64,000 nt of DNA from Antedon mediterranea (GCF_964355755.1 NC_092676.1:28256288-28320287), one strand, 5' to 3'; positions 35,786-48,960 are shown, counted from the stretch's first letter. Translations and numbers: made by a program. The notes: generated by a model from the sequence alone, not told the origin.

Positions 35786-37430
35786 TATATAGCAATTAAA
35801 CAGTTTATATACTACTTATTGGTTCCTAGAAATGCAAAATATGTTGACTAAATTCAAAGTTATTAGCAAAAATGTTACCCCTTACCCCATAATTTTTAAT
35901 AATTACAAATTACTATTACGGTCACAATTCCTAATATTATTACACAGGTTTATTTGTTTTTAATCTTTAACTTCAATTTCTTGTCCATTGTCTTTATAGG
36001 TTTAAAAGAAAAGTTAGATTTGGTGTATTTTTGCGTTAAATATTGAAACTTTATTAATGTTACATTTGGACGAAATTGCATTTCTTTAAATGTTCAATGA
36101 CCTTTTGACCTACAATGAAGTCAATATATGTTACGTTTTATTTTTTCATAATGAATATAACAATTAGGCAACCTACGCAGTACATATTAATACCAAAAAT
36201 ATGCAAATGTGATCACTAAATCCAAAGTTATTAGGAAAAATGTAACCCCTTACCCTATAATTGTTAATAATACATTACTATTAACAGACAGAATGTCCTC
36301 ATAAATTCACAGAATATTTGTTTGTTAAATTCAATTTTCTTATTTATTGTGTCTATAGGTTTAAGTTTGCATAAGATATCTTGTATTTTTGTGTTTAAAA
36401 TTGAAATGTATAAGCTAATTTAGAAGAAATTGCATTTTTTATTAAAGGTCATTGACCTTTGACCTCTAAAAGACATCAATAGATGTTCGATTCATTTTTA
36501 AAAGCATATTACAATAAAGAAATCCATACACTACATACTGATAACAAGAAAATGTAAATCTGTTCACGAAATCTTAAGTTATTTGCAAAAACGTTACCCC
36601 CTACCCCATTATTGTCAAAGATTACTAATGACGAAAAAATTCTTTACAATGCACAGCATATTCAATTTTGAAAAAATGTTAACTTCAATTTTCTTATTTA
36701 TTGTGTCTATAGGTTTAAGAAAACATTAGTTTGCATAAGATATCTTGTATTTTTGTGTTTAAAATTTAAATTTATAAGCTAATTTAGAAGAAATTGCATT
36801 TTTTATTAAAGGTCAGTGACCTTTTGACCTCTAAAGATGTCAATAAATGCGGGATTCAATTTTAAAAAGTATATTACAATTAGGAAATCTATACACTACA
36901 TACTGATAGCAAGAAAATGCAAATCTGTTAACTAAATTGTAAGTTATTCGCAAAAATGTTACCCCCTACCCCATAATTGTAACTGATTACAAATTACTAA
37001 AAACAACAAATTTCTTCATAATACACAGCATATTCATATTTTGTTAATCTTTAACTTCAATTTTCTTGTTTATTGGGTCTATATGTTCATGAAAACATCA
37101 GTTTGCATAACATCTATTGTATTTTTTTTGTTAAAAACTGAAAGTTATAAGTTAATATTAGACAAAAAATCATTTTTTACTAAAGTTCAATGACCTTCTG
37201 ACCTCTAATGGCGTCAATAATTGTTGGATTTACTTAGAAAAATATATTACACTTAAGCAGTCTATACACTACATATTGATACCAAGAAAATGCAAATCTG
37301 TTCATTAAATCCCGAGTTATTAGCAAAAGTGTTACCCCCTACCCCAAAATTTTGTGATGCATATTTTCCGTAGGCGGTGTTATATAATCCTAAAAAATGA
37401 CTATTAAGCTGTACAATTGGCATTGCTATC
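35786..37430. repeat. Satellite A, ~350-370-bp units
   Basis: The anchor 'gttacccc(c)taccccat' recurs at about 35874, 36242, 36593, 36959 and 37331 (spacings 368, 351, 366, 372). Each unit also contains a 'tgacctt(t)tgacct' block. The array is repeated at 54663-56215 with one unit fewer. Confidence 0.85.
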
Positions 37431-37539
37431 ATGGATTTCTGAAAAGTATACATATAGGCTAGTCAATCTAGCAAAAAAAACAGCCCAAAGTGAAACAAAT
37501 TGCAAACAGAGATTTTCCTTTTTTAAATGGTCATATATG

Positions 37540-38510
37540 ATGAGGAGATCAAAATTTGAGCATCACACCTCTGTCACTCATCCCGATGATATGCAAATTA
37601 GCTTAAATATGCAAATTAGGGTGAAATTACAAGGTTACCATATCTCAAAAACTACTAGTCCGAGAGAGTTGATTTTTTCACTGATCTATTGAAAATGTAT
37701 ATATTTATATTTACTCTAATGAAACATTTTACGAAAAAATGACCGGAAGTATAACATTTGACCTTCGACCCCATTTCTCAATGTTTGCATATACAATGTG
37801 ACTAAAATGTCTGTAGAGACTTTATTTTGCCCTCAAATGACCCAGACATAGGTTCCTAATAGCCAGCATAGGATCACTTTGTAATTCCCAAAATCACACC
37901 TTTGTCACACACCTCGAAAGTATGCAAATTAGTAGTACAATTTAAATAAAATATGCAAATAAGGGGAAAAAATTACAGTTGTCCTATATCTCGAAAACCA
38001 CTAATGCTAGAGAGCTGATTTTTTCACAGCCGTATTCAAAGTGTACATATTTCTATTTGCTCCAATGAAACATTTTACAAAAAATTGACCGGAAGTATGA
38101 CATTTGACCCTCGACCCCATTTCTCAATATTGCATATATAAATGAAACTAAAATGTCTGTAGAGACTTTGTTTTGCCCTCAAATGACTCCGATACAGGTT
38201 TCTAATAGCCAACATAGGACTGTTTAGTAGATCTCAAAATCACACCTGTATCACTCACCTCCAAAGTATGCAAATTATTAGTACAAGTTACATGAAATAT
38301 GCAAATTAGAGGATGAAATTAAAGGTTCCTATATATCGAAAACCACTAAGGCTAGAGAGTTGATTTTTTCAATAACTTTGTTCAGAATCTACATATTTAT
38401 ATTTACTCTAATGAAACATTTTACGAAAAAATGACCGGAAATACAACAATTGACCCTCGACCCCATTTATTAATGTTTGCATACATAACTTTTAATTATA
38501 CCAATTTCAA
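37540..38510. repeat. Satellite B, ~345-bp units
   Basis: 'gaccggaa(g/a)ta' recurs at 37741, 38087 and 38432. The units share 'tagagagttgattttttca', 'aatgaaacattttacgaaaa' and 'cgaccccattt'. It is present only once in the window, next to satellite A. Confidence 0.85.
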
Positions 38511-39060
38511 AATATGCAGAAAATAAATAATTTTTAACCAGGTTTGAGCTCCAGATACAAAATTAACAGTGATCTTGTGAGAAGTAAGGGAGAAGATGAC
38601 ATTGCATTTTATTGGGGGCTCATTTAATTTACCTGTATAATCACATACTGTGCTAAGAGTATTTTACAAAGAATGAAACACAAATTTTGTATAGACATCT
38701 ATTGCAATTTAATGATGGAAATATAAAAACGTTTAACAAGTATTCACTGGCTTGTGGTGTACAATGTAATGAAAAGCATCGTAGACTTTGCTTTTCCCAC
38801 CTCTTGATATTTATGGTAATTTTTATATATATCTGAACACATCCAGATCATCTGCAAAAACAGTAAATGCACTTAAAGTTACAGTAATTGCTTATTTCTG
38901 TGTTTTCGCATTTTGTAAACCATCTAAAATGATTAATTAAAAAACACATTACAAAACAATCATAATCATTTCTACAATACACGGTAACAACAACTACATT
39001 TTAAATGTAAATTTACCATTAAATATCCTGATTAAATGTTGATCTTGTTCACCAAATATC
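38511..39060. other. Gene-free AT-rich spacer
   Basis: No coding exon, repeat unit or motif that I can support. Confidence 0.5.
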
Positions 39061-39089
39061 TGGTGAAAAAATTCCTCCATCTCGTTGGG

Positions 39090-39200
39090 GAATGCGGCGG
39101 GAGAAAGAGAGAGAGAAAAACAGTCAATCGGCGGCGGCCGGCAGGCCCGGGCGCGCGCGATGACGATAAAAATTATGAAATGCTTGCATTTGATTGGCTG
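39090..39200. other. Short isolated GC/CpG-rich patch
   Basis: Includes 'cggcggcggccggcaggccc' and 'gggcgcgcgcgatgacg', the only dense CpG run in this AT-rich window. A (GA)n tract precedes it. It may be the edge of an unrelated insertion or a promoter-like island. A 132-codon frame that crosses it shows no recognisable domain and I do not call it a gene. Confidence 0.5.
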
Positions 39201-39575
39201 CCTCGATCAAAAGTTTTCACTCCCGGAGTCGAGTGGCGAGTGTTTACAGTTCGAGCGGGAATACATTCACACTCGTTGAAGGATTGGTACGTTTTATGCT
39301 TAATAATTATGGCAGTCGCTCAAATTGGAGTGGATTACCACTCATTTAAGAGTGAACATCAGTTCACTCTAAATTTGGAGTGGAAATATCACTCGTTTAC
39401 ATTAAGAGAGTATATATTATTATTTATTAGCTGATTTTGCATCTACATATTTCGTTGTGTCATTCATGTGGTTGGTACATTTAAAGAATTGTGCCTGTGC
39501 CTCTGGAATAAATATTATATGTATACATTCACATACTAATCGTATACACAATTGCTTATTATTGACTGTCTAAGC

Positions 39576-39640
39576 AAATAAGCAAAGTAAAAATATTTCA
39601 AACAAATTACTATAACGCACTCAGTCAATCTTAAATGGCG
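39576..39640 (+). promoter_or_regulatory. Orphan relic of an EEP promoter
   Basis: 'agcaaagtaaaaatatttc', 'aacaaattactataacgcac' and 'tcagtcaatcttaaa' match the TATA-to-leader region of copies b and e, but no EEP coding sequence follows. The TATA word is degraded to 'taaaaata'. The duplicate is at 60876-60940. Confidence 0.55.
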
Positions 39641-40508
39641 GGTACCTCAATCTGACGATAAGAGAATTTACTCTTCCCTGGTTAAGCCTAAGTTTTGTTG
39701 AGTAATTAGTAGATTTAAACTCTTATTATTCAACCATGTAGAATACCTGATTTTTAATGTTGTATAGGTTTTGAGTAACAAGCAGATTTACACTTTTCAA
39801 CACTGGCGGCTTACAGACTTTTTTCGTTTTCTTTCATTGTGAATTTAATTCTTTGCAATAGGCACTTAGGCCTACATATTTCAATGTTTTGTAAAATTTA
39901 GGTGGTTGGTAATTGCATTTTAATATAGCTACGTAAAAACTAATGGTGACGTGTCTGTTGTCTTGGTAGAGTAAATAAAATGTATTTGTGGATGTTCGTA
40001 TGTTTCTTTTTTAATTCGTCCGGTACCCATGATTAATGTTGCAAAGCTGCACTATACTAGCCAACGAAGCTGCACTTGCCAATCTATCTATATGGAATAT
40101 TGATAGCCCAAGTAACACCGAAATTGATCATTTAAGGAAGAGCAATTAGTTATGTAAATGAATACATGATAAAAAGTTTAAATTGTACAACACATGCTGT
40201 AATGGTACCTAACATACTTATAGCCTATACTTTGTCCTTTTTCTTTTACTATAACACATGATAAAATGTCAAAACACAATTTATCACAATAAAAAAAGAA
40301 AGATCAAGATATTGATTGAAAAGAAATATAAATACCGGTAACCAACATAGAGATACTAAAGCTACTAGTCACATCTATTCCGTTTAACAAACAGAAGACG
40401 GTGCAGTCTGAACAAATAGTAATTCAAAGCAAAAAATTAAATTGGCTGTCAGACAATGGTTTTGGTTAAAATTAGACGTTTCTTTTCTCTGTTTATAAGT
40501 GAAATAAT

Positions 40509-40527
40509 AATTTTTTTTTTTTTTTTA
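40509..40527. repeat. Poly-T tract
   Basis: A homopolymer run of T in copy 1 of D1. The copy at 61770-61790 has one interrupting A, so the tract differs between the duplicates. Confidence 0.7.
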
Positions 40528-42706
40528 CAGAAGTGAATAGCTTTATTAAAACTGCAAAATTACCTATTTAAAGACAATACATCTTTAATTATTGTTCTTT
40601 CTTCAGAAATAGTTATTTTTGTTTAACAATCAGTAGTAAACATTTTGTTTGACGTGAATATATAGTCCGGCGTACTGTACAGAACAAAAATATAATCATA
40701 AACTAAACTATAGTAGTGTACTGCGAGTTTATTGAACAAGATTTTACAGATTACATGCATCTCTGTATTAGCAAATGTTTTCATAGACTCTCCTCTCCCA
40801 GACTTTGGGATTTGTAATTTGAGCATGACCCGTCCGAGTTTACAAAATCCCAAAACTGTCAGCCTTAGAACTCTAGCTTCCCCTTGAAATAGCCTCTGAA
40901 TGAGATGGGAATATTAGCTGACAAAGCCGCGGCGAAAAAAAAAGATTTAACGGCAGATTTATATCCTCGTCCGATCTATTTAATTGATACATTTAGCCCT
41001 AGTAAAATGTAATATCGAACTATGTATTTCTATTAATTATACGCTGACTATAACATTCAACGCAATATGTTCTTAAGCTTTCAGTAAACAGAGAGAGCCT
41101 ACTCTCTGTGTGAATGTGTCTTAGCAGGAGTACATTTTTAAGTCATCATGAACAAGTACATTAATTGTTTAATAATGTTGGGCTAGTAGTCTATATAAAA
41201 ACCATACTGTTGTCTTGCCATTTCCAAGAAATTATGTTTAAAAACAATTTATTAGAAAAACTGTTTACAACTGTGTTACTGTATATAACAGAACAGAATG
41301 TTTGGAGAGAGAGAGACTCGTTCATTATTATAATGTAGCGTCTTTGGTCATCATTTTGTATATAAAGTATTTGTATGATAACCAAGAATAAATAGAATAA
41401 AATAAGTTATATATAGTTGATAGATATCATAGCAATTTGGTTGTATATTTCTGGTAAAAGTATTATTTTTAGCAATGTGATAACAAATCTACTAGCTTCA
41501 ACATCTATTATTAAAAATAGCTTATCATTTTCTTAAGCAAAATGCCAGATCATTGTAATTTGTATAATAAGTGAAAATATCCAGTTGTGAAAAACATTCC
41601 ACCACAGAATGGTACCAGCATGACAAATCTATGAACTTCACAAATAATATTATTTTATATGATAACAATTTCTCCATGGTTACATATGGTCCAGAATTTG
41701 CTTTACTGGGTTATTAATGGGTGATGGTTCAGCGTTTGCTACTACGGTATATTTCAAAAATATAAACACATTGATCCGGTCTTTTCGGTCGTGAAATTAG
41801 AATAACATTACTAAACACGCAATATCTATAAATATAGATATATCCATATATAGTTACTTTTATCATAGAATAATTGCTATAGTTGTTTGTAGAAGTTGAT
41901 ACAATGATATCAGGCTGGGACCATCCTGTTCTTCACAACTGGAATACTTTCTTTGTAAACAGTTCGTCTCTGCACACAAATAAAATTCTCCATGCTTAAT
42001 CTGACCTATTGTGTTTATTATATTTACTTATAATATCAATTCGTTTTCTTCCAGCAATCCACAGAAAATACTAGCTATCGCATTATGTCTCTGAAATCTG
42101 CAACATCATGTTGGTTGTTATACACGTCCCAGTATTGCCATTGCATTAGCGTTATTTTATTAAGTTTTGTTATAAAACGCAATGTTCTTGAGACACACAC
42201 AAACACGTACCTTATTTTAAATTTACTACCAAAGATCGTATAGCGCCACGTAGTTTCTTTGCTAATAACCTATTTGCCATAATATCGGATTTGTTTATAT
42301 AAATTCCAGAAGCACAATTATGATCATTGTATTTTAAGTATATGACGATTGTATTATTCCAAAAAACATGATATTATTGCATTCAGTTCTTTTTAATTTA
42401 TAAAGGTATTACACCAAAAGTATATTGTACTGTCTTAATTGTCGTTCGTGTTTCTCAACGCAATTTTATTATATAAATGCTTGTTTTCACTCTCGATGTA
42501 TTGTATGAGCTCAGCCCAATATAAGCCTAATAGTAAACGAACTCCTATAGCTACTGTCAATGTTACTGTCTACAAATTGAGTAGGATCCACTTTGCCTGT
42601 AAAAATTAGAGATTTTTTTTATCGGCAAATAAGTACAAATGCTTTTCAAAGCCCCATTTTGACATGCAGGCATATATTTACGGCAAACATATGCTAAGCC
42701 AATTTA

Positions 42707-43599
42707 TACACGACAAAACAGACATAAGCTATTTCTTAACACGAATGGAATTTATTATTAGTTTATAAAGATCGAAGTTTCGATAAGTTTAGAGTGTTAA
42801 TTCATTTTAATACGGTAGGTAGGTCTATACATTTTGAAGAAAAGAAATTTGCTAACCAGTGATAATATTTATGTAAACCTGGGGATACTGCGCTGAGACG
42901 ATGATAATAAGCTGATATTATTCTCGACCCAGACATTCTAAACGCATTGTTGCTGTCTTTTCTATCGTGAAATTAGAATAACATTACTAAACACGCAATA
43001 TCTAACAATATATGATCTTTTATCATATAGAATAATTGATGATTTTTAGTTCGTAAATTCCATGTTGGTACTGTCCTCGTTGGAATTTTATTTCACAACT
43101 GGAATATTTTATTTGTAAACAGTTCGTTTCTGTACACAATTTAAAGTTTCATGCTTCATCTGACCAATTATGTTATTATATTTCCTATTATCAACTTGTT
43201 CTCATTCAAGACAACAGGCAAATTAAAGAAACTATAGTGTCTTTGAAATCTGCAAAATCATGTTTGTATTTTTATAGACACCGACATTTTAGTTTTGTTA
43301 TAAAATAATAAATGCAAGTTAGATATTCTTTTTTCGTTTTGAATTAAACAAACACACGAATACTTCATTAAAAAAAAATGTCATTCAATGCATGATAATC
43401 CATGTGACCCATTTATTTTATTAGTTCGAATTAGAAATACATCATGTTTTAATACGGTTCTATATAATCATGGAAGTTAAATTATTTCTCCATGGTATAA
43501 TCTATTCTCTTATTTTTAATCAGATATGCTCATACATTTTACTAGATCAGTTATAAGAAGTAATAATGACCTTATTTATAGGCGCAGGATCAGTCGTAT
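42707..43599. other. Module flank upstream of EEP copy d
   Basis: Paralogous to 34150-35390, 51960-52640 and 54090-54270: 'gtgataatatttatgtaaac', 'ctgatattattctcgaccc' and 'cttcatctgaccaattatg' in the same order. Non-coding. Confidence 0.65.
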
Positions 43600-43694
43600 T
43601 AATTTAACCAATGACAAGCGACGGTTGTTTTCGAGCCGTGAAAAGAATCAACACGTAACACTAATACACGAGTCATCACTTGTCATTGGTCAAA
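43600..43694. promoter_or_regulatory. CCAAT-bearing inverted repeat upstream of EEP copy d
   Basis: Arms 'aatttaaccaatgacaagcg' and 'cacttgtcattggtcaaatt', about 180 bp before the start codon. Confidence 0.6.
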
Positions 43695-43871
43695 TTACTA
43701 AGTTCCGTAATATCTATACGGTTTGCTTATTGATCCTGTATAAGTATTCATTATTATTCATACAACAAGTAAAATATGAATAGTTAAAACAGATATTCGT
43801 ATTCACTTCAACTGACGAAAGCAAGAAATCGATAAAGCAAAAGCAATTAATATACCTGGCTACATCACAAA

Positions 43872-44657
43872 ATGGCACCTCATAATCCTGTTACTGCTAC
43901 TTATTATATGTCTGGTGAGGAAAATTACAAGCTTACAACTTACAATTGTGGCGACACAGATCCAGAAAGGGATCGAAAGATAGAAGAATGTAAACAATCT
44001 GATGTCATTTTTTGTCAAGAAATTAATAAAATGACTATTGAATCTTTTAAAAATTACACACCTTTTAAAAATCAGACAGGACAATGCTTCACAGCAGTAT
44101 TAATCTAGAAACCAATAGGGCAGCTTCAAGGCGAAAACAAAATAAATAAGGACAGAAGGTTTCTGGATAGACCCGATGTTCGTCAATGTACAGTAAAATT
44201 GAATGATATGGTTTTAATTTCGTGGCATGGCGACAAAAACATAAATAGAAGGGGACTAAATAGAATTTCACCAAATTATGTTAAAGAAAGAAAAAAAGAA
44301 ATGTTGCAAGCTCTTCAAGGATACGCATCTGGTCTAGCAACTGAATACAATTTACTAGTTATCATTGGCGGAAATTTCAACTTACCTTCAAAGGATACAA
44401 GAAAAGTTATAGACAAGCTGACACCACCATCGAAATATGAACAGTACATTATAAATCCTGCTGATATCCATAACCGTAAAAGTAATATTGACTACTTTTT
44501 CGTTGTGTTCCCAAAATACGGAGTCAGAGATGCAATCGCACTACCGCCACAAAGGGACCACGACGGTGAAGACGCTGTTGATGAGCTAGCCGAATCTGTG
44601 GACGATTGCGTTAAACTAATCTTTATAGCCTATATTGAAATGATTGAATTTGGGTGA
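43872..44657 (+). pseudogene. EEP-nuclease-like gene, copy d (one internal stop, altered active site)
   Basis: 261 codons in one frame, broken only by an amber TAG at 44106-44108, at the position of a Lys codon in copies b and e. Motifs: 'KLTTYNCG', 'SDVIFCQEIN', 'VRQCTVKL', 'VLISWHGD' and 'SNIDYFFVV'. The usual GGDFN motif reads 'IIGGNFNLP', so the metal/catalytic Asp of the DNase I fold is Asn. Loss of that Asp and the stop both point to inactivity. Without the stop it could be a catalytically dead family member. The N-terminus is shared with copies c and f. Confidence 0.85.
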
Positions 44658-45070
44658 ACTTCAATTAGAGGTAGAAAGGGGCCGATAGAAAAAATATCAG
44701 TAATAGATTTAATTTAAATCAAGTTGAAGATGAATATCATTTTATTATTTGCTCTCGTTATCAAGATATCATAAATTAATGTATACTGTACCTACTTTAT
44801 TTATTGAAAATCTTAATACTTTTTAATGTTTCCGTTTAATGGCATCACATGATTCAAGAACCAATAATAATTTATCAAAATATATTTATCATGCTTATAA
44901 TATCACAGAACGACATTGATTAATTTTGTTGTGATCATAATTTCTTAAGTTTACAAAATTATATTCAATACTTACCAAAAAAAATAGGGGCCAGAGGCCT
45001 AAAGTTAATCAAGTCAAGCAAGACACCTGAATGAATGAATGAATGTTGATACAAACTTATAGCACAAACA
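44658..45070. other. 3' flank of EEP copy d
   Basis: AT-rich. It contains (GAAT)n at about 45027-45043. No other feature is supported. Confidence 0.45.
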
Positions 45071-45167
45071 CTTTCTTTTCGATGTAAAAGAATAATGAAA
45101 TAATACAATTATAAATTGAGAATTTATAAATGTATTATTTCATTATTCTTTTACATCGAAAAGAAAG
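45071..45167. repeat. Near-perfect 47-bp inverted repeat with 3-nt loop
   Basis: The arms 45071-45117 and 45121-45167 are complementary except for one position, separated by GAG. The outer ends are 'ctttcttttcgatgtaaaag' and its inverse. An RNA from either strand would form a long hairpin. It lies about 400 bp downstream of copy d. It could be a foldback element or a small-RNA precursor; neither can be shown from sequence alone. Confidence 0.9.
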
Positions 45168-45604
45168 CTTTTATAATTTAGTAAACTTAAAAATATAGTA
45201 CTATACTGTCAATAAGTAATTTGTAAAAGTTATATATAAATTGCAAATAATACAATAATTCTGTAAATAAAAACTAAGACAATTGTGATGTACATTAAAT
45301 GTTGTATTTATTTGTGAAAATAAAATATATCTATGCCTATGTCTAACTATCGGTAGTGATACAAACATATTAAATTGTTTTTTCTTGCATTTTAATAACT
45401 TGACTTAATTACACATGGAAAAAATAAATAAAATATGGCAATGAAGCCATTAAATTTTATGTTCACGATTTTGAAAATGTTATTATTTTGTGAAGCCATT
45501 TATTTAATGTTTGTATGTAGGTGAACAACGATCGATAGGGCATTTATTTGGAATGCATGGGACCTCTATAGAATACTATCAATGGCTCACAACCCAGGCA
45601 TTGT

Positions 45605-45710
45605 CGTAATTTTGTCCTTAGAAAAAAATCCTGACATGTGACAGGACTTGAACCCAGGATCCTTGGAGTGGTAGCCAAGCATCATAATCACCAAGCCACA
45701 ACTCCACTCC
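45605..45710 (-). mobile_element. SINE family 2, head half, inverted
   Basis: On the minus strand the A box 'tggcttggtgattatgatgc' and B box 'gggttcaagtcc' are followed by the beginning of the body. The tail is missing. Confidence 0.75.
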
Positions 45711-48700
45711 TATATCCTTGTTTATCGCAAGAATTTCATTTTCGCTGAGGCTAATATGATTATTAGGTGAAACGCTTATAATATATATGGATGGATATTT
45801 TCTAATGTGTTCAAAAGTATATTACACGTAAGATTTGAGTCATGCTGGAACTGTTTAACATCAATGAAACAGTGGGCAAATCTACCATGTACCAGCACAC
45901 CAGTAACATGAGTTCCCAGCTTCCACATTTTTTAAGTTTCCTTTGACTGACTGAGTGGGAAAAGAAGGCAAGTCTGTCTTACTTTGGTCCATACCATCAA
46001 TTATAACCGATAGATAATGTTCCAGGGTCTTGCTTGGCTTTATGAATGTGTTTGTAGTATTTATTTCGTTCTATGCTAAAAATTAAAAAAAAAAACAATT
46101 TCATAGTACTACAATAACTATGTTTTAATGCAATGTACAAATCAAAATCTGAAATGAATGAAAATGATATATTGATATATCTTGGTAAATGAAATACACT
46201 GTTTTTTTATTATAAAGTGGAAATGGTAAGTATTTTACTCACTGTTGCTTTTGTAAATGGTTCTCTCTCTTGAATAATAACTGCTCACGTCTTTGTTTTT
46301 GATGTGTTTTCTGAAGTTCAACCTTAATATGTGTACACTTGCTACACTTAGCAAAGCGATTTTCCTGTAAAGTATATAATCATGTCAAAATACTGTTATC
46401 AGAAAATGAATGTAATTCGATCTTCCTCTAAAATATATAATTATATTTAAACAATTTTTAAGGCTCCTACATTAAGTAAAAATCTTGAATAATGGCTATA
46501 CATGCTTTTTATCTCTTACGGTATTGATGCATATTTATTATCAATTATCAATCAGTTTTTGTATGAAATCCGTATTATTATTAGGTGGTCATTTAGAATA
46601 AAATGTAATAACTATCTATCATAAGCTAGGGATACAATATTAGGTACCCCGTGAAAGATTACACCCACTTAAGGAATACAATATTTTACGGCTGTCTGGA
46701 ACATTAGGACACCATGTCTCTGATAAAGAGTAACGACATTCCATTGACATATTTTAGAAAGGCACGTAGTACAACTATTCCTATGTAGAGTATGAAGTTG
46801 CTATTTTTATAACAAATGTATTTTAAAAGGCTTTGACTATCGAATTTAATATAAAAGCAATCCATTTGTTAAAGGTTTTTGTTAAAATAATAACGAACTT
46901 ATTAACTTTTAAACAACAAAATGTAAAAATATTGCTTTAACTGTATGGCCCTCTATCGGCCTATTACCGCAATTCAAAAGTTCTTTGGTGATTTTGTTTC
47001 TCACCCATTGTTTGTCATCGATTTGTATTCCAATAATAACATCTAATATTTGATGATATAATAGCAATCTGGATGTATTATTTCTGGTAAAGGAATAAAG
47101 CATTCATTTGCACTGCACTCAATAAAGACAGATGTAGCCTACTTTCATTGACTGAGAACCGATATCAATACACAAAAACAATGACGACGACGATGATAAA
47201 AACTTTGCTTTAGACCTAACTATACTGTCTTCAATTCACAGAAGAAATTACATTTTCAATGTGGTTATAAACAGTTTCAAATTATTAAAAGACGCAGAAG
47301 AAGATTTTATAAAACTAGAAGATTATTATATTTTATAACATAGAGAATGGGTGTGTTTGTATACCACCAGTACGATGTGCGTGTGTAATGCTGTTTATCT
47401 ACGTCTGGAATAATTGTAAGCGAAAATATTTGTATAGTTTTTATGTGAGTTGCAGAATATTCTTGTTTCCTGTGTTTTAAATAATGTTCCTTGACTCTAT
47501 AGAATGTACTTTAGGTGGAGAAATATTTATATACTTAACTTATTAGAGTTCTATAAGTGATACAATATAAATATAAAAGCGCAATAAAAGAAATTGAATT
47601 GAATATACACTATTATACACTTAATCGCATTTGATTTAACCAAAATATTATGTGGTTTTATGAAACTCAATATCAAAGGTCTTAAATATAGGTAGGCCTA
47701 TACCTCATCATTAAGTCTATTTTCGTTTAAAAGAAAATAATTACTTCGAATGAATTATACTTTATAGCCTTTTAATTTTATGCCGTAATGTTATACCGAT
47801 ATGCTTATAAACTTTAAACTGCAGAATGTAAGCATTAGTTATTTTAAAATTTTAAATTCCATTTGAAATTGAAACAAATGTACTGTATATATAGCCTATG
47901 TTATCAGAAGTACATATTGATATGATTATTGTATCATACATATTTGTTTCAAACCATGTTGGTATTATTTATAAGTCTATATACATTTCGAAGGAAGGCA
48001 ATTTTCTGTCCAGAGATAATATTATGCCAAAACCCGTGGATAATGCTCCGCGATTAATAAACAATAACTTATAGGCCTATGTATGCTTGATCCAGAATTC
48101 TAAACGCAAAAAGCTCGAATCTTTTCTATCGTGAAATTAGAATAACATCACCAAACACGCAATATCTAAAAATACTATTTCTTTTTATTATATAAAAGAA
48201 TTGATATTTGTTGGTTTGACAGGTTTATAATTGTCATGCCGGTACTGTCCTCGTTGGAATGTTTTTCACAACTGAATATTTTATTTGTAAACAGTTTGTT
48301 TCTGTACACAATTTAAAGTTTCATGTGTCACCTGACCTATTATGTTATCATATTTCCTTATTATCAATTTGTTCTCATAAAAGAATCTATGTGTCTATAA
48401 AATCTGCAAAATCATGTTTGTATTGTTAAGGCATATACACTGACATAGTAATATTTTTAAAAATAATAAATGCAAGTTAGATATTCATGTTTTTATTTCA
48501 CACTAAAGGAAAATCATTATTTCGGTTCTACTGAGCCTATTTATATTCTACAGCCAATGATTCTTTCCACATGAGTACTTGAGTAGCTGCATATTATAAA
48601 TAATAATAGTTTTTAGTAAACAAACACGTAGGCCTACCTCATTTTACACATTTGCCATTTATTATTTGGATTACGATAATTCACAGTTCTTAATTTTTAC

Positions 48701-48960
48701 TGTCAACAATAGGAGTAAACATTATTATAATTAGGAGCCTATTGTGTCATAAGTGGGATTTTTTCAGAGCCACATTGAAATTCGGTTATAATTACTGTAA
48801 ACAGATGCTGACTCGAATGCTCGGTCAAGTTATACACCAAAACACACATTAGGCTACTATTAGTTACAATGTTACTCATATTTATTTTTCATACGTTCAT
48901 AAAATGGAATAAAATCAATATCACAAGCTAGCGACGGCTTTTTTAAGATGAAAAGAATCA
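45711..48960. other. Gene-free module remnants
   Basis: I see no coding exon. 46560-46700 shares 'aataactatctatcataag' and 'gggatacaatatt' words with 19780-19960, plus a short Helitron-like word 'taggtggtcatttagaataa'. 47970-48480 is an eroded EEP-upstream flank ('ccagaattctaaacgca', 'tcgtgaaattagaataacat'). 48815-48850 is a relic of tm7sf3 exon 11. Confidence 0.5.
48815..48850 (+). pseudogene. Relic of tm7sf3 exon 11 tail
   Basis: 'gaatgctcggtcaagttata' then 'caccaaaacac' corresponds to exon 11 'gaatgcccggccaagttata' then 'cgccaaaacaa'. Confidence 0.6.

Larger units (their letters stand above)
39424..42706 (+). repeat. Segmental duplication D1, copy 1
   Basis: Direct repeat of 60724-64000 at an offset of about 21.3 kb. 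It begins 'ttattagctgattttgcatc' and remains nearly identical, with a few indels, through to the end of the window. One ~50-bp segment (39700-39756) is present only here. It contains module flank fragments and an EEP promoter relic, but no gene. Confidence 0.9.

Noticed and set aside
39036-39434. 132-codon frame across the CpG-rich patch
   Set aside because: No domain, mixed Arg-rich and hydrophobic composition, and no splice or promoter context. The frame is probably long only because GC-rich DNA has few stops.
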